A DNA stretch of 64,000 nt from Strigamia acuminata (GCA_949358305.1 OX442320.1:8572259-8636258), one strand, 5' to 3'; positions 1 to 13,130 are shown, counted from the first letter of the stretch. Translations and numbers: made by a program. Notes: a model not told the origin generated them from the letters alone.

Positions 1-2504
1 CTGCACGACGAGTCGGAGGAAAGCGACATCGATTTGGACGAGGTTGACCAGGCGGAGTTGGATAGGAAGGACGAGATTTATGCAGAGTTGCTTAGGCTTA
101 AGAAGAAGCCGAATTTTCAAGCCGAGGTCAATATGAGGAATTTTAAACTTCGGTGTTTGAATTTGATGAATGTTATCGTCGATGTTCATCCGACGATTCC
201 TGTGATTTGTGTATGTGGAGTTGTTGGTTTTGTGTTTGGTTTGATTGATTGATTTTTTTTTTGGTTTTAGTCGATGATTGTGCCGATTTTGGAAGTTATT
301 GTCGAGTTTGCGTATAAAAACCAGGAATCGAGGGTGTTTCATGTTCGGGCAAAGACTCTTTTACGCCGATTGATAAGTCAGAAAGAGGTAATTTGGTTTG
401 GAGTGAATTGATTTTGTTTATTTAAAATTTAAAATTTTAATTTTGTAGTTTGAAGAGCCGATTGATGCGGACGAGGTGCCGGATTTTCTGGGAATTTGGC
501 ATCAGATTGTCGGGATGGCGGAAAAAAGTGAGTTTTTTATTAATATTTATTTATTTATTGGTTTTTGTTGACGGATTTGTTTATTTTTTTGAATTTAGTA
601 AGTAATTTGCTTATTACGCGAGATTTGGCGGATGCGATAGCGTTGTTGGTACGTAATGAGAAGTTGTTGAAATGATTTTAATTTTAATGGTTTTTTTTTT
701 TAATGTAGACTCGGTGTATGAAAAAATGGTCGTCGAATGATTTGCAGTTGATGAGTGGATTGGTGGCGCCGTACAAGACGTTGATGCACCGATATTTTGT
801 GGAAAAGTAAAATTTAAATCGATTTGGAATGAATTTATTGAGATTTTTGTGTGTTTTTTTTTGTTTTTAGGACCAGTCACATTCATCTGTCTTTTATTTC
901 ATCGTTTCTTGATAAAAATTTGGTACGTAATTCCACTTTACGCTTGTAATACGTTTGTAATTACGCAAATATTTATTTTTTAGAATTTAGCCGGCGAATT
1001 TTTAATCGATATAATTGACTACACTGCAATGGAGGACGTTCGGCTTTATAAAAAGGTGAAATAATTTCGGCGATGTGTTTTTTTTTTGGTGGTTAATGTT
1101 TTGTTTATTGTTTTTTTTAGACTCAGAGTTTGGGTTTGGCAGCGACGATCATGAATCATTCTCAGGTTTTAAAGGAGTGGGATTTAGAAAAGTGGAATTT
1201 GGTTTATTCGAAGTTGGACAATTGCATGAAAATGGTAGGACGGAATGAGGATTGACGTTTATTTATACATTTATTGTGTTTTTGTTATTGCAGTCTATTA
1301 AAAGCATGGAGGCCGAAATGAAACCGACGTTTGCTAGTAATTTGTTTTCGGTTTATTGGTCGTTTTATCAACAATACAAAAAAGCTGTTGGAAAGGTAAG
1401 TTTTATATTTATTTATGTTATGTTTATTTGATTTTAATGTTTGTTGTTTATTTTAGCCTTTTGAAATGATTTCTGAAGAAATGATTAAGCCTATTTTACA
1501 AAACTTGCCAAAAACTGCGAAAAGATTTGTTCGAAATTTAAATCGAGAGTAAGTTTTGTTTTGTGTTTATTTAGTTTTGTTTTTATTTAATTTTTGTTAA
1601 ATTTTAATTTTGTAGAAGGAAAAACTTGGCTAATGAAATTCAAATCACCGTTTCGAGTCCGAATAAAAAATGTAAAAAACGAAAACGAAAGGAAACCGAG
1701 CAGGAAATATTGGAGGAGGTTCTTCAACAAATTCAGCCCGAGTCGTGCGAGAAAAAGAACAAGAAATCGCCGAAAAAACGCCGAAAAAATTCGCTGAAGT
1801 TGACCAATGCGGAGCAAGAGCTGATGGAGCTCGCCGCAGCGTCACCGGAAAGAAATTCAGACGAAACAGTCGCCGAAATCGAAACGAAAGAATTAGAAAT
1901 GAATAAAATCGCTAGTCCGGAGACGGTCTCCGAATTAAAGAGTTTACAAAACGGAATTGAAACGAAAGATTGCCAAATTCCCGTGTTGTTCATCGACGAG
2001 GTATTTTTATTTAAAACAATGTGAAAAAGATTGGTTTTAATTTTAAATTTTCGTTTGCAGTCGGATGAGTCGAGCTGTTGTGAAATTATAAGTCCGCCGG
2101 TCCAAAATGGACGGCGAAACAAGAGGAAGTTGGAGAAAGAAGTCCATTCGCAAGATGACGTCATTTGCGGTAGTGCAGCGGCACAACAACACGAAAGTGT
2201 GACGTTAGAAAGACTACAGGGATTAACGAGATTAAAATCGCCCCTGACGACAGTAAGCGAGGAAGATGACCCCTACACGTTTAAATCGGATTCTCCGATC
2301 AAGACTAGACGACAGACGAAGAAAACTATGTTGAATGGATTAAGCACGTCACCCGTCGTTGTAATCAAAGATATTTTAGGAAAGAGTGAAAATGGAGTAA
2401 TCGGGAGATCCAGTCGGGTCAGATCTAGTTCCGAAACGTCATCGGTGGATCAGTCGCAAGGTTTTCGGCGATCGTCACGACTTCAGAATAAAAAACTCAA
2501 GTAG
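1..2504 (+). CDS. MYBBP1A: Myb-binding protein 1A / Pol5 family, C-terminal part
   Basis: Nucleolar protein of the MYBBP1A/Pol5 family, which acts in rRNA synthesis and ribosome biogenesis. The window opens inside an acidic stretch followed by the helical segment NFKLRCLNLMNVIVD, as in the family just before its C-terminal helical repeats. Twelve exons read in frame: 1-210, 271-387, 449-527, 599-648, 709-806, 871-922, 984-1055, 1121-1234, 1294-1395, 1457-1548, 1616-2000 and 2061-2504. The last two exons encode a Lys/Arg/Ser-rich tail (KKRKRK, KKSPKKRRK, RRSSRLQNKK), typical of a nucleolar targeting tail. Introns are about 60 bp, GT-AG. The 5' part of the gene lies outside the window. The other candidate family (RRP1/Nop52) fits the alpha-helical core less well. 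Confidence 0.8.
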
Positions 2505-2518
2505 TTACTCAATGATAC

Positions 2519-2524
2519 AATAAA
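2519..2524 (+). other. Polyadenylation signal of MYBBP1A
   Basis: AATAAA lies 15 bases after the MYBBP1A stop codon, followed by T-rich sequence. About 245 bp then separate it from the Rab35 start codon, so the 3' UTR is very short. Confidence 0.6.
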
Positions 2525-2769
2525 ATATTTTTTAAACGTGGAAATGTTTTTGTTCTTTATTTAATATCAACACGAAATGAAAATTGAAAATTAAAATTAA
2601 AAATGGCGGTGTCTGGTGTGAGATGCGGTCAACTGTGCATTCCTGTGAGGTAACATCGAGTGCGCATGATCCGTTGATGACTCATTTCGATTTCCCTCAA
2701 TACCCGCCCCTTACTTCCGGTTTGAAACTTCCGTACCGACCGAATCAAAGCATAAATTGAATCTTAATT

Positions 2770-3853
<1,084 letters not shown>

Positions 3854-4762
3854 TAAAGATTAAGTAAAAAAAAAATTTAATTAAGCCTAAATTATATTTT
3901 GCTTCAATTTGTTTAATGTTTTATTTTGTCTTTGGAAGTCGAACAAGATTTATAACTCGTGCTGGACCAATCAGCGAGAGCAAACAATCCATTTTTTCAA
4001 TTTTTGCTTCGATCAACGGAGCAAAATAATAAAAAAATAATTGAGGACTAGGTCAGTTACTGGAAAGACAAACCAATCTTTACGATGATAAATATCATAT
4101 GATTAGTTAAACGTCTGTGATTTTTGTTATTTTGGATTTAGAAATACGAAAAAAAAACAAAAACAAATGTTGTTTGTAAATACTTTCCGTTTTCCCACTA
4201 AAATAATCAGATTTGTAACCCTTTTAATACATTAATCGATACTTTTTTTGTCCTACGATTTTAATTCGATTTCTATACGTGGGAAAGTAATTTTTTTTAC
4301 AACTTTAGCAGTTTTCCGGACCGAGGTGCGAGTTTATTTCATTTTTATTTACCTGCTGGCCAAAAATATTTAAATTTAAAGTTGAATAATTATGACAAAC
4401 TAATTAATTCTGTTGTTGTGTTAAATTTGAATTCAAAATTTATCTTTTGGGAAATCATTTTTTTAAATGATTCTGTGGATTGATTTTAATTAATAGAAAT
4501 TTAATAGAAAATAGTGTCGAAACTAACTTTTATTTGCTGTTATTACATTCCAAATTTACAATTGTGGTTTGATTTGTGGAATTTGTAAACGTTTCGCGAT
4601 TTATTTCTTGAAAATAACAATCAATTTGACTTTTTATTTAATTATACCCGCAAAAAAATATAATTATCACGTAAACTTTACTTAAATTTATCACATCTAT
4701 AAAATAAAAGCATCTTTTCATACAAATGCATTGTACGGTGGTTTATTTTGTCAGTTGTGCGC
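3854..4762. other. Shared 3' region between Rab35 and MVP
   Basis: AT-rich sequence with no ORF I can support. It should hold the Rab35 3' UTR; an AATAAA lies near 4705. The MVP polyadenylation signal on the minus strand appears as TTTATT near 4742. The transcripts converge. Confidence 0.45.
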
Positions 4763-7700
4763 TCACAGATCTTCCAAAGCAACCGAATCGCCCTGCTCTT
4801 TGGCTTTCCTCGATTTACCTTGAAACAATCCGCCTGCGATCAATCCGTGCGCAGTGTTGAACAAGTTTATGGGAGATTTTCCATCGGTGATCAAAGTTGT
4901 TTGAAGTCCCAACGATTGCAGAAGTTTCATCTGCAAAAGATAACCATTTCAAAATTTTGCCATCCGCCATTTTGCCATCCGCCATTTTGCAATTTTGCCA
5001 TCCGCCATTTTAAAATTTTAAAAAACAAATAAACAAACCTCCATCTCAGGGCCCGAAACTGCAATCGCCTTAATAGTATCCGCTCCCACTGCGCTGACAA
5101 TTCTTTGGAACTTCTCGACCTCAATGTCGGCCATTTCTTTGGCTTTATGAAGCTCCAACTCGTTCTGTTCTCGAACGTAATTAATTTCTGCCTCCCGTGC
5201 TCGTGTAAGGCGCTCCAATTCCGCTTCCTAACGTTAAAACAACGAAAATACTTCAAACTAACTTTTAATTTTAAATTTATTTTACCGTTTCGATGTTAAC
5301 AGCTTGTGTCTTCAATTTCGCTTGTTCCACCGAAGATTCTCCTTCGATTTTCGACGCTTCAGCACGGGATTGTGCTTCCGCTTTGGCCTGCCCGGTGCTT
5401 TCCACCGCGGCACTCGCAGCTTGGTACAACAGCAATTCCTTTCTCGCATTTTCAGCTTCCGCTTCGTCCGTTATACGTTGTCGTTCCAAACGACCTCTCG
5501 CAGCTTGTTCGATTCGTTGCGCTTCGTGTCTAAATTTTAAAAAGAAAAAACATTTAATTTCCTGTCTATTAAATCGATTAAAACATTATTTAGTACCGCG
5601 CGGTCGCTTCCTGCGAATTTGTAGTGATTTCGATCGCAAGCTGCACCGATTTTTGCAGCGAATCTCTCGTACGTTGGTCGACCGGCTCCACGCTTTGGAT
5701 GTCGATGCTGGTCACCACGAGGTTGTTTTGCGAGAAAACAAAACTCTTGCGAACTTTTTGGTTCTCGTCTAAACCGAACACAGAAGTGCGGATGATTTTA
5801 GCAGAATTCTACGGAAACAAAATACAAATTAAAACGATTTTTTCCCCCCATAAAAAAAATTATTCACTTTGTGAAAATCATCAAATTGAACACTCGCAAC
5901 GGCGCCTCGGATCCTCGACGCAATCGCTTTGCACGCGTCACCAACGAAATCAGGAACGGTGAACAATTTCGCCGCTTCTTGCGCCGATTTATTACCGCAT
6001 TCGAAATGCCTGCAAAAAAATATAAAATAAACAAAAATCCTTTAATTCTAAAAACATTTTACCAATTATAAGCCACTTGAAGCTGGAGCCGCGCATGATC
6101 CGATGTTTCCACGGTGACTATATCGGTGCAGAAGTCGGGACCCAGCAAGAGACACAACGAGCGAATCACATTCGGTTTTTTCGGTTTCCCACCGGATAAA
6201 CTCAACTGAGTAAACTGCTCCTCGGGTCCGAGCATGACCAACTCGGGGCCAAAAATAACCCTAAATGTGTAAAAATAAAAGAAATGACGATGAATTCCAT
6301 TTAAATTCGCCGAATTCGCGCATTAACAAACCTCGCTTTTTTCTCTTTGAAATCGTAAATCTGCATCGCACAATTGTGCGGAACTCGGTAAGTCACCACT
6401 CGCGTTTTCTCCCTTTTAATTTGCTGTCCGCCTTTACCCCGCTCACCACGGTCTGCCAAAGGGTCTAACCCTTTAGAAATAAATTCATCCACACTGGGCG
6501 CCAGTTCTTTGGCCCACATTTCCTCATTTTCGGTCAACATGTACGTTTCACCGCAAATTGCCCGCACCTAAATTTAATTTTAACAAAAAAATGGATTAAA
6601 ATCTTATAAAAACTTGTGTTTAGACCGTTTACCCGTCCTGATTTTATATCCCGAACGTAAATGCCCTCGTTTTCGTCCAACGGAATGGAAACACGCTGAG
6701 TTACAACCTCGACCTCAACAGGCGGAACGTATTCGCACGGTCCGCGAATCAGCCACCTATCTCCCGGTTGTCGTTGAATTTTCTAATTTAAAATTAAAAT
6801 ATAATTAAATTTTGCTTAAATATTTTTTTATGTTTAATTTACCAACGATTGGTCTTCAAAAGCCTCTTTGGATCTCAACACAAGGCCCTCGTTTTCACTG
6901 AGAACGTAAACGGCTTGAATGCCCGCCTCCAATCTCTCACCAGGCATCATGAAAAAGGATTTCTCTCCTTTAATTAATTTCTTCTGACCAAGTTGTGGCT
7001 TCCCATCCGCACCGACCGGGTCCAAAATGACGCAATACTCGCGGTTAGTGAGCGTCGTAATGTGCACCTGGTTCAAAACCTCTTCGTAAACGTTCGGAAT
7101 AAACGTTTCGCTGTCGGACATCTTGACCAACCATTCCTCGCCGTTTTTACGATTCACGCCGAAATCGTCTACAAACGTCTTCGTTGCTTTAACGTGCAAA
7201 GCAGTCTAGAAAATCAGAAATAAATGTTTTTAAATATTTATTTTATTAACATTTTTATTTCTTTTACTTTCTCCGTAAGTACGTAGGCGTCGACTATGTC
7301 TACTACTTCTTCCCTAGCGCCTGGCAAATAAGCGCCTTCACGTTTCACGAGCCATTCTTCACCGGTAACTCGTTTCTTTCCATCCCTATCGACGGTTTCC
7401 AGAACCGCCCGCAACCTCAGCGCTTGATTAGGCTTAATAACAGTCGCGCGGATAGATTCCACGACCTCTTCCTCAACTTTTGGGATATAAGTACCTAAAA
7501 TATATTTTAAAAAATTAATTAATCGCCACATTTTGAATTTTTTTATTATTTGCCTGGTCCCTCGAACAACCACTCGTCTCCAGCGAGTCTTTTAACGACT
7601 TTTCCTTCTCCATCTTGTCCCCTCTTCAGTCCTTTGTCGTCAAAATCTCTCAGAGCGCGGATCCGCACGGCAGTGTTGGTGGCAACGACTTCGAGTCGCG

Positions 7701-8119
7701 TCACTTTCTTTGAGAGTTCTTCACCGGGGTAGAGAGGAAACGGTTCCTGTTCTAAGCGAACTTCGTGATCGGCGTGGCGGAGTTTGGCTTGTCCGACTGT
7801 GTCGAATACAATCGCGTCATCGGCGCCGCGGATGACGGGGTTTCCGATTATGCAGTAATATCGTGGGGGAACGATTATCATTTTGTCCGGGCCAGATAGA
7901 ATCCTAAAATAAATGAAATTTCATTGATTAATCGATGAATTTTTTTTATTTAACTCAATAATACTTCTCGTTTTCATGGCGGATGTATGTTTTCGGTCCA
8001 ATTTCAACTCGGGTGACGTTGGTTGTTTGATCCAACACATGGATGTAATAATAAGGTGGAATTCTGATGATTGATTCGTCGCCAGTTAGGGGCGATGGCG
8101 AGCCCTTCTTGGTTGCCAT
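4763..8119 (-). CDS. MVP: Major vault protein
   Basis: Main shell protein of the cytoplasmic vault ribonucleoprotein particle. Twelve exons (8119-7965, 7903-7554, 7494-7268, 7205-6843, 6782-6633, 6567-6332, 6260-6063, 6009-5868, 5808-5597, 5529-5286, 5227-5039, 4930-4763) sum to 2634 nt, or 877 residues, close to the usual 890. Visible in order: N-terminal [16 protein letters not shown] repeats with GEEWLVK and [10 protein letters not shown]; the shoulder ([42 protein letters not shown]); and the long Glu/Ala/Arg-rich cap helix coiled coil, followed by [15 protein letters not shown] and [11 protein letters not shown]. No frameshifts. Intron 2 uses a GC donor (see separate entry). MVP is missing from Drosophila and C. 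elegans, so its presence helps exclude those lineages. Confidence 0.96.
7495..7553 (-). other. GC-AG intron 2 of MVP
   Basis: The reading frame joins FEGPG to TYIPK only if the intron begins CCAG|GCAAAT (minus strand, plus 7553 downward) and ends TTTTAG at 7495. No GT donor gives the conserved junction. GC-AG introns are a known minor class. Confidence 0.75.
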
Positions 8120-8584
8120 GTTTTGCGATTAGCCTTAACGGTATCTATATAAAGACTTGATTACAAACTTGTGTGTTAAGATTGCACCATATCTCGTCAT
8201 TTTATTCAAAAAAAGTCAAGGTCACGTGATTTGTGGTGCAATAAATGCTTGGAATCCATAAAAATTCATTTTTTTCTTTTTTTTCCGTATATATGTGTTT
8301 TTTTTTTTTAAATTTCGGATTTTATAGATTTCTTTTTTGCGTTTGGTTGAATGATTATTAATTTAGATTTTGTGGAATTAATTATAATTACGGCTTGTCT
8401 GGCATAGAAAAATGTTGACAACTTATGCAGATGTTGTATTTCGCCGTGTCTATGGCGATGAAAGCAGAAAAACACGAAAAAAGGATCAATAACTTACCAA
8501 TAAAGACTTTTAACTCGAAGGACCTTGGTGTTGCAGTGAGCGAGTATCACTGGGGGAAACCCAAGGGGAAAACAACACGTAGGA
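8120..8584. other. Upstream region of MVP; no gene supported
   Basis: AT-rich. It should include the MVP promoter and 5' UTR. An open plus-strand frame of 72 codons starting at 8425 has no recognisable domain, and its 3' half overlaps the duplicated DNTTIP1 upstream segment, so I do not call it a gene. Confidence 0.4.
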
Positions 8585-8925
8585 GATACGCCCCTCCTAC
8601 ATTAACAAATTCGTGCCATCTGGTGCCGATTATCTCGAATTAATTTACACTAATTAATAAATTATTCGTTTAATTAAATTTCTAACCGATTACATTTTTT
8701 TCATTAAAAATTGTTTTGTTTTAAGAACGATAAATAGTATCGAGTAATCTCAATCACAACTCGATTCTTGTTAGTCGATTTGGCGAAATTGCCTCCGATC
8801 TCGCATGTCTATTTCATCACAAAAAAAATGTTTAATTTTAAGAATTTATCGTTCTCTCCGTCGCATTCCCCCGTACAATTTGACCGACTGTGAGTTTTAT
8901 TTAATATCACGACACAAAAATTAGT
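8585..8925 (+). repeat. Duplicated copy of DNTTIP1 upstream/5' UTR segment
   Basis: This segment closely matches 14620-14965, the sequence immediately upstream of DNTTIP1. The shared run goes from CCCTCCTACATTAACAAATT to the 5' UTR splice donor (GTGAGT here, GTAAGT at 14938) and diverges shortly after. No DNTTIP1 coding sequence follows, so this is an orphan promoter/5' UTR copy about 6 kb from its parent. Confidence 0.8.
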
Positions 8926-9275
8926 TGTCGTAAATCTGTGGCTGTCTCGGCAAGGAATTGTTGTTCTTGTTCGACGTGCTGCGCTTCTGCCGAAGTTTCA
9001 GCCAGAAATTGGTCTTCTTGAACCTCAGCTCAGCGTCTTCAGCGGCTTGTAATTGTAATTTTTTAAAATTAATTTTGTCATTTTTTTACCGTTTCCTCCG
9101 GGTCCGGCAATTCGAATTCGTCTCGTACAGAAACCTTGGCTTGTAATTGTCTAATTCGCTCGCAGACTATTATAAAATTCTGAAACCTTCGAAACTGAAA
9201 TAAAATTATTTAATTGACATGAAATCGATATGAAATGAAAATTTACCACGAATTTTACTATCATGTAAAGCCCTA
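8926..9275 (-). pseudogene. Unrecognised multi-exon gene, decayed copy 1 (3' part)
   Basis: Minus strand, read from 9272 down: a short hydrophobic piece (GLYMIVKFV) with donor GTAAAT; an exon FRRFQNFIIVCERIRQLQAK ending PDPEET with donor GTAAAA (near 9090); and a last exon near 9045-8930. The last exon contains a 5-bp tandem repeat, GCTGA GCTGA. Removing one copy restores a frame whose repeated motif (VQEDQFLAET, VEQEQQFLAET) matches the other copies. The intact frame, shifted by the insertion, ends IYDN then stop. I do not recognise the family. The 5' part of this copy continues at 13249-13545, beyond the satellite insertion. Confidence 0.5.
9181..9272. repeat. Direct repeat flanking the satellite-bearing insertion (left)
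   Basis: About 92 bp covering an exon end, intron and preceding exon of copy 1, repeated almost exactly at 13249-13343. One informative difference is the splice donor: GT here, GA in the right copy. The two repeats bracket about 4 kb of repetitive DNA. Confidence 0.8.
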
Positions 9276-9429
9276 TACTCTGTCTGACCTTAAGAATAAA
9301 GAAAAATCCCCCCCCTTTTGAGGCCTTTTCACTGGTGTAGTGATACGGAAAAGTAGAGCAATACACCAGGTTTTAATAAAATCTCAGGTTTTATTAAGCC
9401 TAATAATCCTAAAATAAAGTAAATATACA

Positions 9430-9720
9430 ATGGTATTTTGGTATTTTGGTATGTTATTTTTGTATTTTGGTATGGTATTTTGTATTTTGGTATGGTATTT
9501 TGTATTTTGGTATGGTATTTTGGGACAGTATTTTGGTACTGTATTTTGGTGTGGTATTTTTTATTTTGGTATGGTATGTTGGTACCATTGAAACCAAATA
9601 TGTTTCGGTACCAAATATGTTTCGGTACCAAATAGGTTTCGGTACCAAATAGGTTTCGGTACCAAATAGGTTTCGGTACCAAATAGGTTTCGGTACCAAA
9701 TATGTTTCGGTACCGAAATT
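9430..9720. repeat. Short tandem repeats left of the 9-bp satellite
   Basis: First, iterations of TTTTGGTATGGTA at about 9430-9590. Then about seven 17-bp units of the form TTTCGGTACCAAATA(G/T)G at 9597-9715. These run straight into the 9-bp array. Parts of this segment and of its left edge (CCTAAAATAAAGTAAATATA) recur inverted on the far side of the array. Confidence 0.85.
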
Positions 9721-12700
9721 CCGACATAACCGACGTAACCGACGTAACCGACGTAACCGACGTAACCGACGTAACCGACGTAACCGACGTAACCGACGTA
9801 ACCGACGTAACCGACGTAACCGACGTAACCGACGTAACCGACGTAACCGACGTAACCGACGTAACCGACGTAACCGACGTAACCGACGTAACCGACGTAA
9901 CCGACGTAACCGACGTAACCGACGTAACCGACGTAACCGACGTAACCGACGTAACCGACGTAACCGACGTAACCGACGTAACCGACGTAACCGACGTAAC
10001 CGACGTAACCGACGTAACCGACGTAACCGACGTAACCGACGTAACCGACGTAACCGACGTAACCGACGTAACCGACGTAACCGACGTAACCGACGTAACC
10101 GACGTAACCGACGTAACCGACGTAACCGACGTAACCGACGTAACCGACGTAACCGACGTAACCGACGTAACCGACGTAACCGACGTAACCGACGTAACCG
10201 ACGTAACCGACGTAACCGACGTAACCGACGTAACCGACGTAACCGACGTAACCGACGTAACCGACGTAACCGACGTAACCGACGTAACCGACGTAACCGA
10301 CGTAACCGACGTAACCGACGTAACCGACGTAACCGACGTAACCGACGTAACCGACGTAACCGACGTAACCGACGTAACCGACGTAACCGACGTAACCGAC
10401 GTAACCGACGTAACCGACGTAACCGACGTAACCGACGTAACCGACGTAACCGACGTAACCGACGTAACCGACGTAACCGACGTAACCGACGTAACCGACG
10501 TAACCGACGTAACCGACGTAACCGACGTAACCGACGTAACCGACGTAACCGACGTAACCGACGTAACCGACGTAACCGACGTAACCGACGTAACCGACGT
10601 AACCGACGTAACCGACGTAACCGACGTAACCGACGTAACCGACGTAACCGACGTAACCGACGTAACCGACGTAACCGACGTAACCGACGTAACCGACGTA
10701 ACCGACGTAACCGACGTAACCGACGTAACCGACGTAACCGACGTAACCGACGTAACCGACGTAACCGACGTAACCGACGTAACCGACGTAACCGACGTAA
10801 CCGACGTAACCGACGTAACCGACGTAACCGACGTAACCGACGTAACCGACGTAACCGACGTAACCGACGTAACCGACGTAACCGACGTAACCGACGTAAC
10901 CGACGTAACCGACGTAACCGACGTAACCGACGTAACCGACGTAACCGACGTAACCGACGTAACCGACGTAACCGACGTAACCGACGTAACCGACGTAACC
11001 GACGTAACCGACGTAACCGACGTAACCGACGTAACCGACGTAACCGACGTAACCGACGTAACCGACGTAACCGACGTAACCGACGTAACCGACGTAACCG
11101 ACGTAACCGACGTAACCGACGTAACCGACGTAACCGACGTAACCGACGTAACCGACGTAACCGACGTAACCGACGTAACCGACGTAACCGACGTAACCGA
11201 CGTAACCGACGTAACCGACGTAACCGACGTAACCGACGTAACCGACGTAACCGACGTAACCGACGTAACCGACGTAACCGACGTAACCGACGTAACCGAC
11301 GTAACCGACGTAACCGACGTAACCGACGTAACCGACGTAACCGACGTAACCGACGTAACCGACGTAACCGACGTAACCGACGTAACCGACGTAACCGACG
11401 TAACCGACGTAACCGACGTAACCGACGTAACCGACGTAACCGACGTAACCGACGTAACCGACGTAACCGACGTAACCGACGTAACCGACGTAACCGACGT
11501 AACCGACGTAACCGACGTAACCGACGTAACCGACGTAACCGACGTAACCGACGTAACCGACGTAACCGACGTAACCGACGTAACCGACGTAACCGACGTA
11601 ACCGACGTAACCGACGTAACCGACGTAACCGACGTAACCGACGTAACCGACGTAACCGACGTAACCGACGTAACCGACGTAACCGACGTAACCGACGTAA
11701 CCGACGTAACCGACGTAACCGACGTAACCGACGTAACCGACGTAACCGACGTAACCGACGTAACCGACGTAACCGACGTAACCGACGTAACCGACGTAAC
11801 CGACGTAACCGACGTAACCGACGTAACCGACGTAACCGACGTAACCGACGTAACCGACGTAACCGACGTAACCGACGTAACCGACGTAACCGACGTAACC
11901 GACGTAACCGACGTAACCGACGTAACCGACGTAACCGACGTAACCGACGTAACCGACGTAACCGACGTAACCGACGTAACCGACGTAACCGACGTAACCG
12001 ACGTAACCGACGTAACCGACGTAACCGACGTAACCGACGTAACCGACGTAACCGACGTAACCGACGTAACCGACGTAACCGACGTAACCGACGTAACCGA
12101 CGTAACCGACGTAACCGACGTAACCGACGTAACCGACGTAACCGACGTAACCGACGTAACCGACGTAACCGACGTAACCGACGTAACCGACGTAACCGAC
12201 GTAACCGACGTAACCGACGTAACCGACGTAACCGACGTAACCGACGTAACCGACGTAACCGACGTAACCGACGTAACCGACGTAACCGACGTAACCGACG
12301 TAACCGACGTAACCGACGTAACCGACGTAACCGACGTAACCGACGTAACCGACGTAACCGACGTAACCGACGTAACCGACGTAACCGACGTAACCGACGT
12401 AACCGACGTAACCGACGTAACCGACGTAACCGACGTAACCGACGTAACCGACGTAACCGACGTAACCGACGTAACCGACGTAACCGACGTAACCGACGTA
12501 ACCGACGTAACCGACGTAACCGACGTAACCGACGTAACCGACGTAACCGACGTAACCGACGTAACCGACGTAACCGACGTAACCGACGTAACCGACGTAA
12601 CCGACGTAACCGACGTAACCGACGTAACCGACGTAACCGACGTAACCGACGTAACCGACGTAACCGACGTAACCGACGTAACCGACGTAACCGACGTAAC

Positions 12701-12860
12701 CGACGTAACCGACGTAACCGACGTAACCGACGTAACCGACGTAACCGACGTAACCGACGTAACCGACGTAACCGACGTAACCGACGTAACCGACGTAACC
12801 GACGTAACCGACGTAACCGACGTAACCGACGTAACCGACGTAACCGACGTAACCGACGTA
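9721..12860. repeat. 9-bp satellite array, unit CCGACGTAA, about 349 copies
   Basis: Apart from the first unit (CCGACATAA), every unit I read is identical over about 3.1 kb, and the printed lines repeat with a 180-bp period. Each unit has two CpG dinucleotides in an otherwise AT-rich genome, giving roughly 700 CpGs. Length 9 means all six frames stay open, which creates long false ORFs (Thr-Asp-Val on plus, Leu-Arg-Arg on minus). Array length in the assembly may not equal the true length. Confidence 0.97.
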
Positions 12861-12975
12861 CCAAAATACCGTTGTTTATTTACTTTATTTACTTTATTTT
12901 AGGATTAGGCCTTAGTACCATTGGTACCAAAACATATTTGGTTTTAATGGTACCAACATACCATACCAAAATGCC
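12861..12975. repeat. Inverted copies of the left-flank repeats
   Basis: 12861-12912 contains CTTTATTTTAGGATTAGG, the reverse complement of 9400-9420. 12918-12975 (ACCATTGGTACCAAAACATA onward) is the reverse complement of about 9560-9615. The order is rearranged, so this is not a simple terminal inverted repeat. Confidence 0.7.
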
Positions 12976-13130
12976 GTACCAACCCAACCCAACACTAACC
13001 CAACACTAACCCAACACTAACCCAACACTAACCCAACACTAACCCAACACTAACCCAACACTAACCTAACACTAACCTAACACTAACCTAACCCTAACCT
13101 AACTTTAACCTAACTTAACCTGGTTAAGGT
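12976..13130. repeat. Telomere-like CTAACCCAACA / CCTAA repeats with hairpin
   Basis: Seven or so 11-bp units CTAACCCAACA grade into CCTAACACTAA and then CCTAACCCTAACCTAAC. The tract ends in an imperfect foldback, CCTAACTTAACC followed by TGGTTAAGGTTAGG. A second hairpin, GGGCCCA/TGGGCCC with an 8-base loop, follows near 13206-13227. Confidence 0.8.

Noticed and set aside
1-2504. RRP1/Nop52 as identity of the first gene
   Set aside because: The NFKLRCLNLMNVIVD and FHVRAKTLLRRLI segments and the very long basic tail fit MYBBP1A/Pol5 better.
8425-8643. 72-codon plus ORF upstream of MVP
   Set aside because: Its 3' half lies in the duplicated DNTTIP1 upstream sequence, which is non-coding in the parent locus.
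9454-12864. 1136-codon minus ORF of Leu-Arg-Arg and 1066-codon plus ORF of Thr-Asp-Val
   Set aside because: Both are translations of the 9-bp satellite; a 9-bp unit without stops keeps every frame open. No splice or start context supports a protein.
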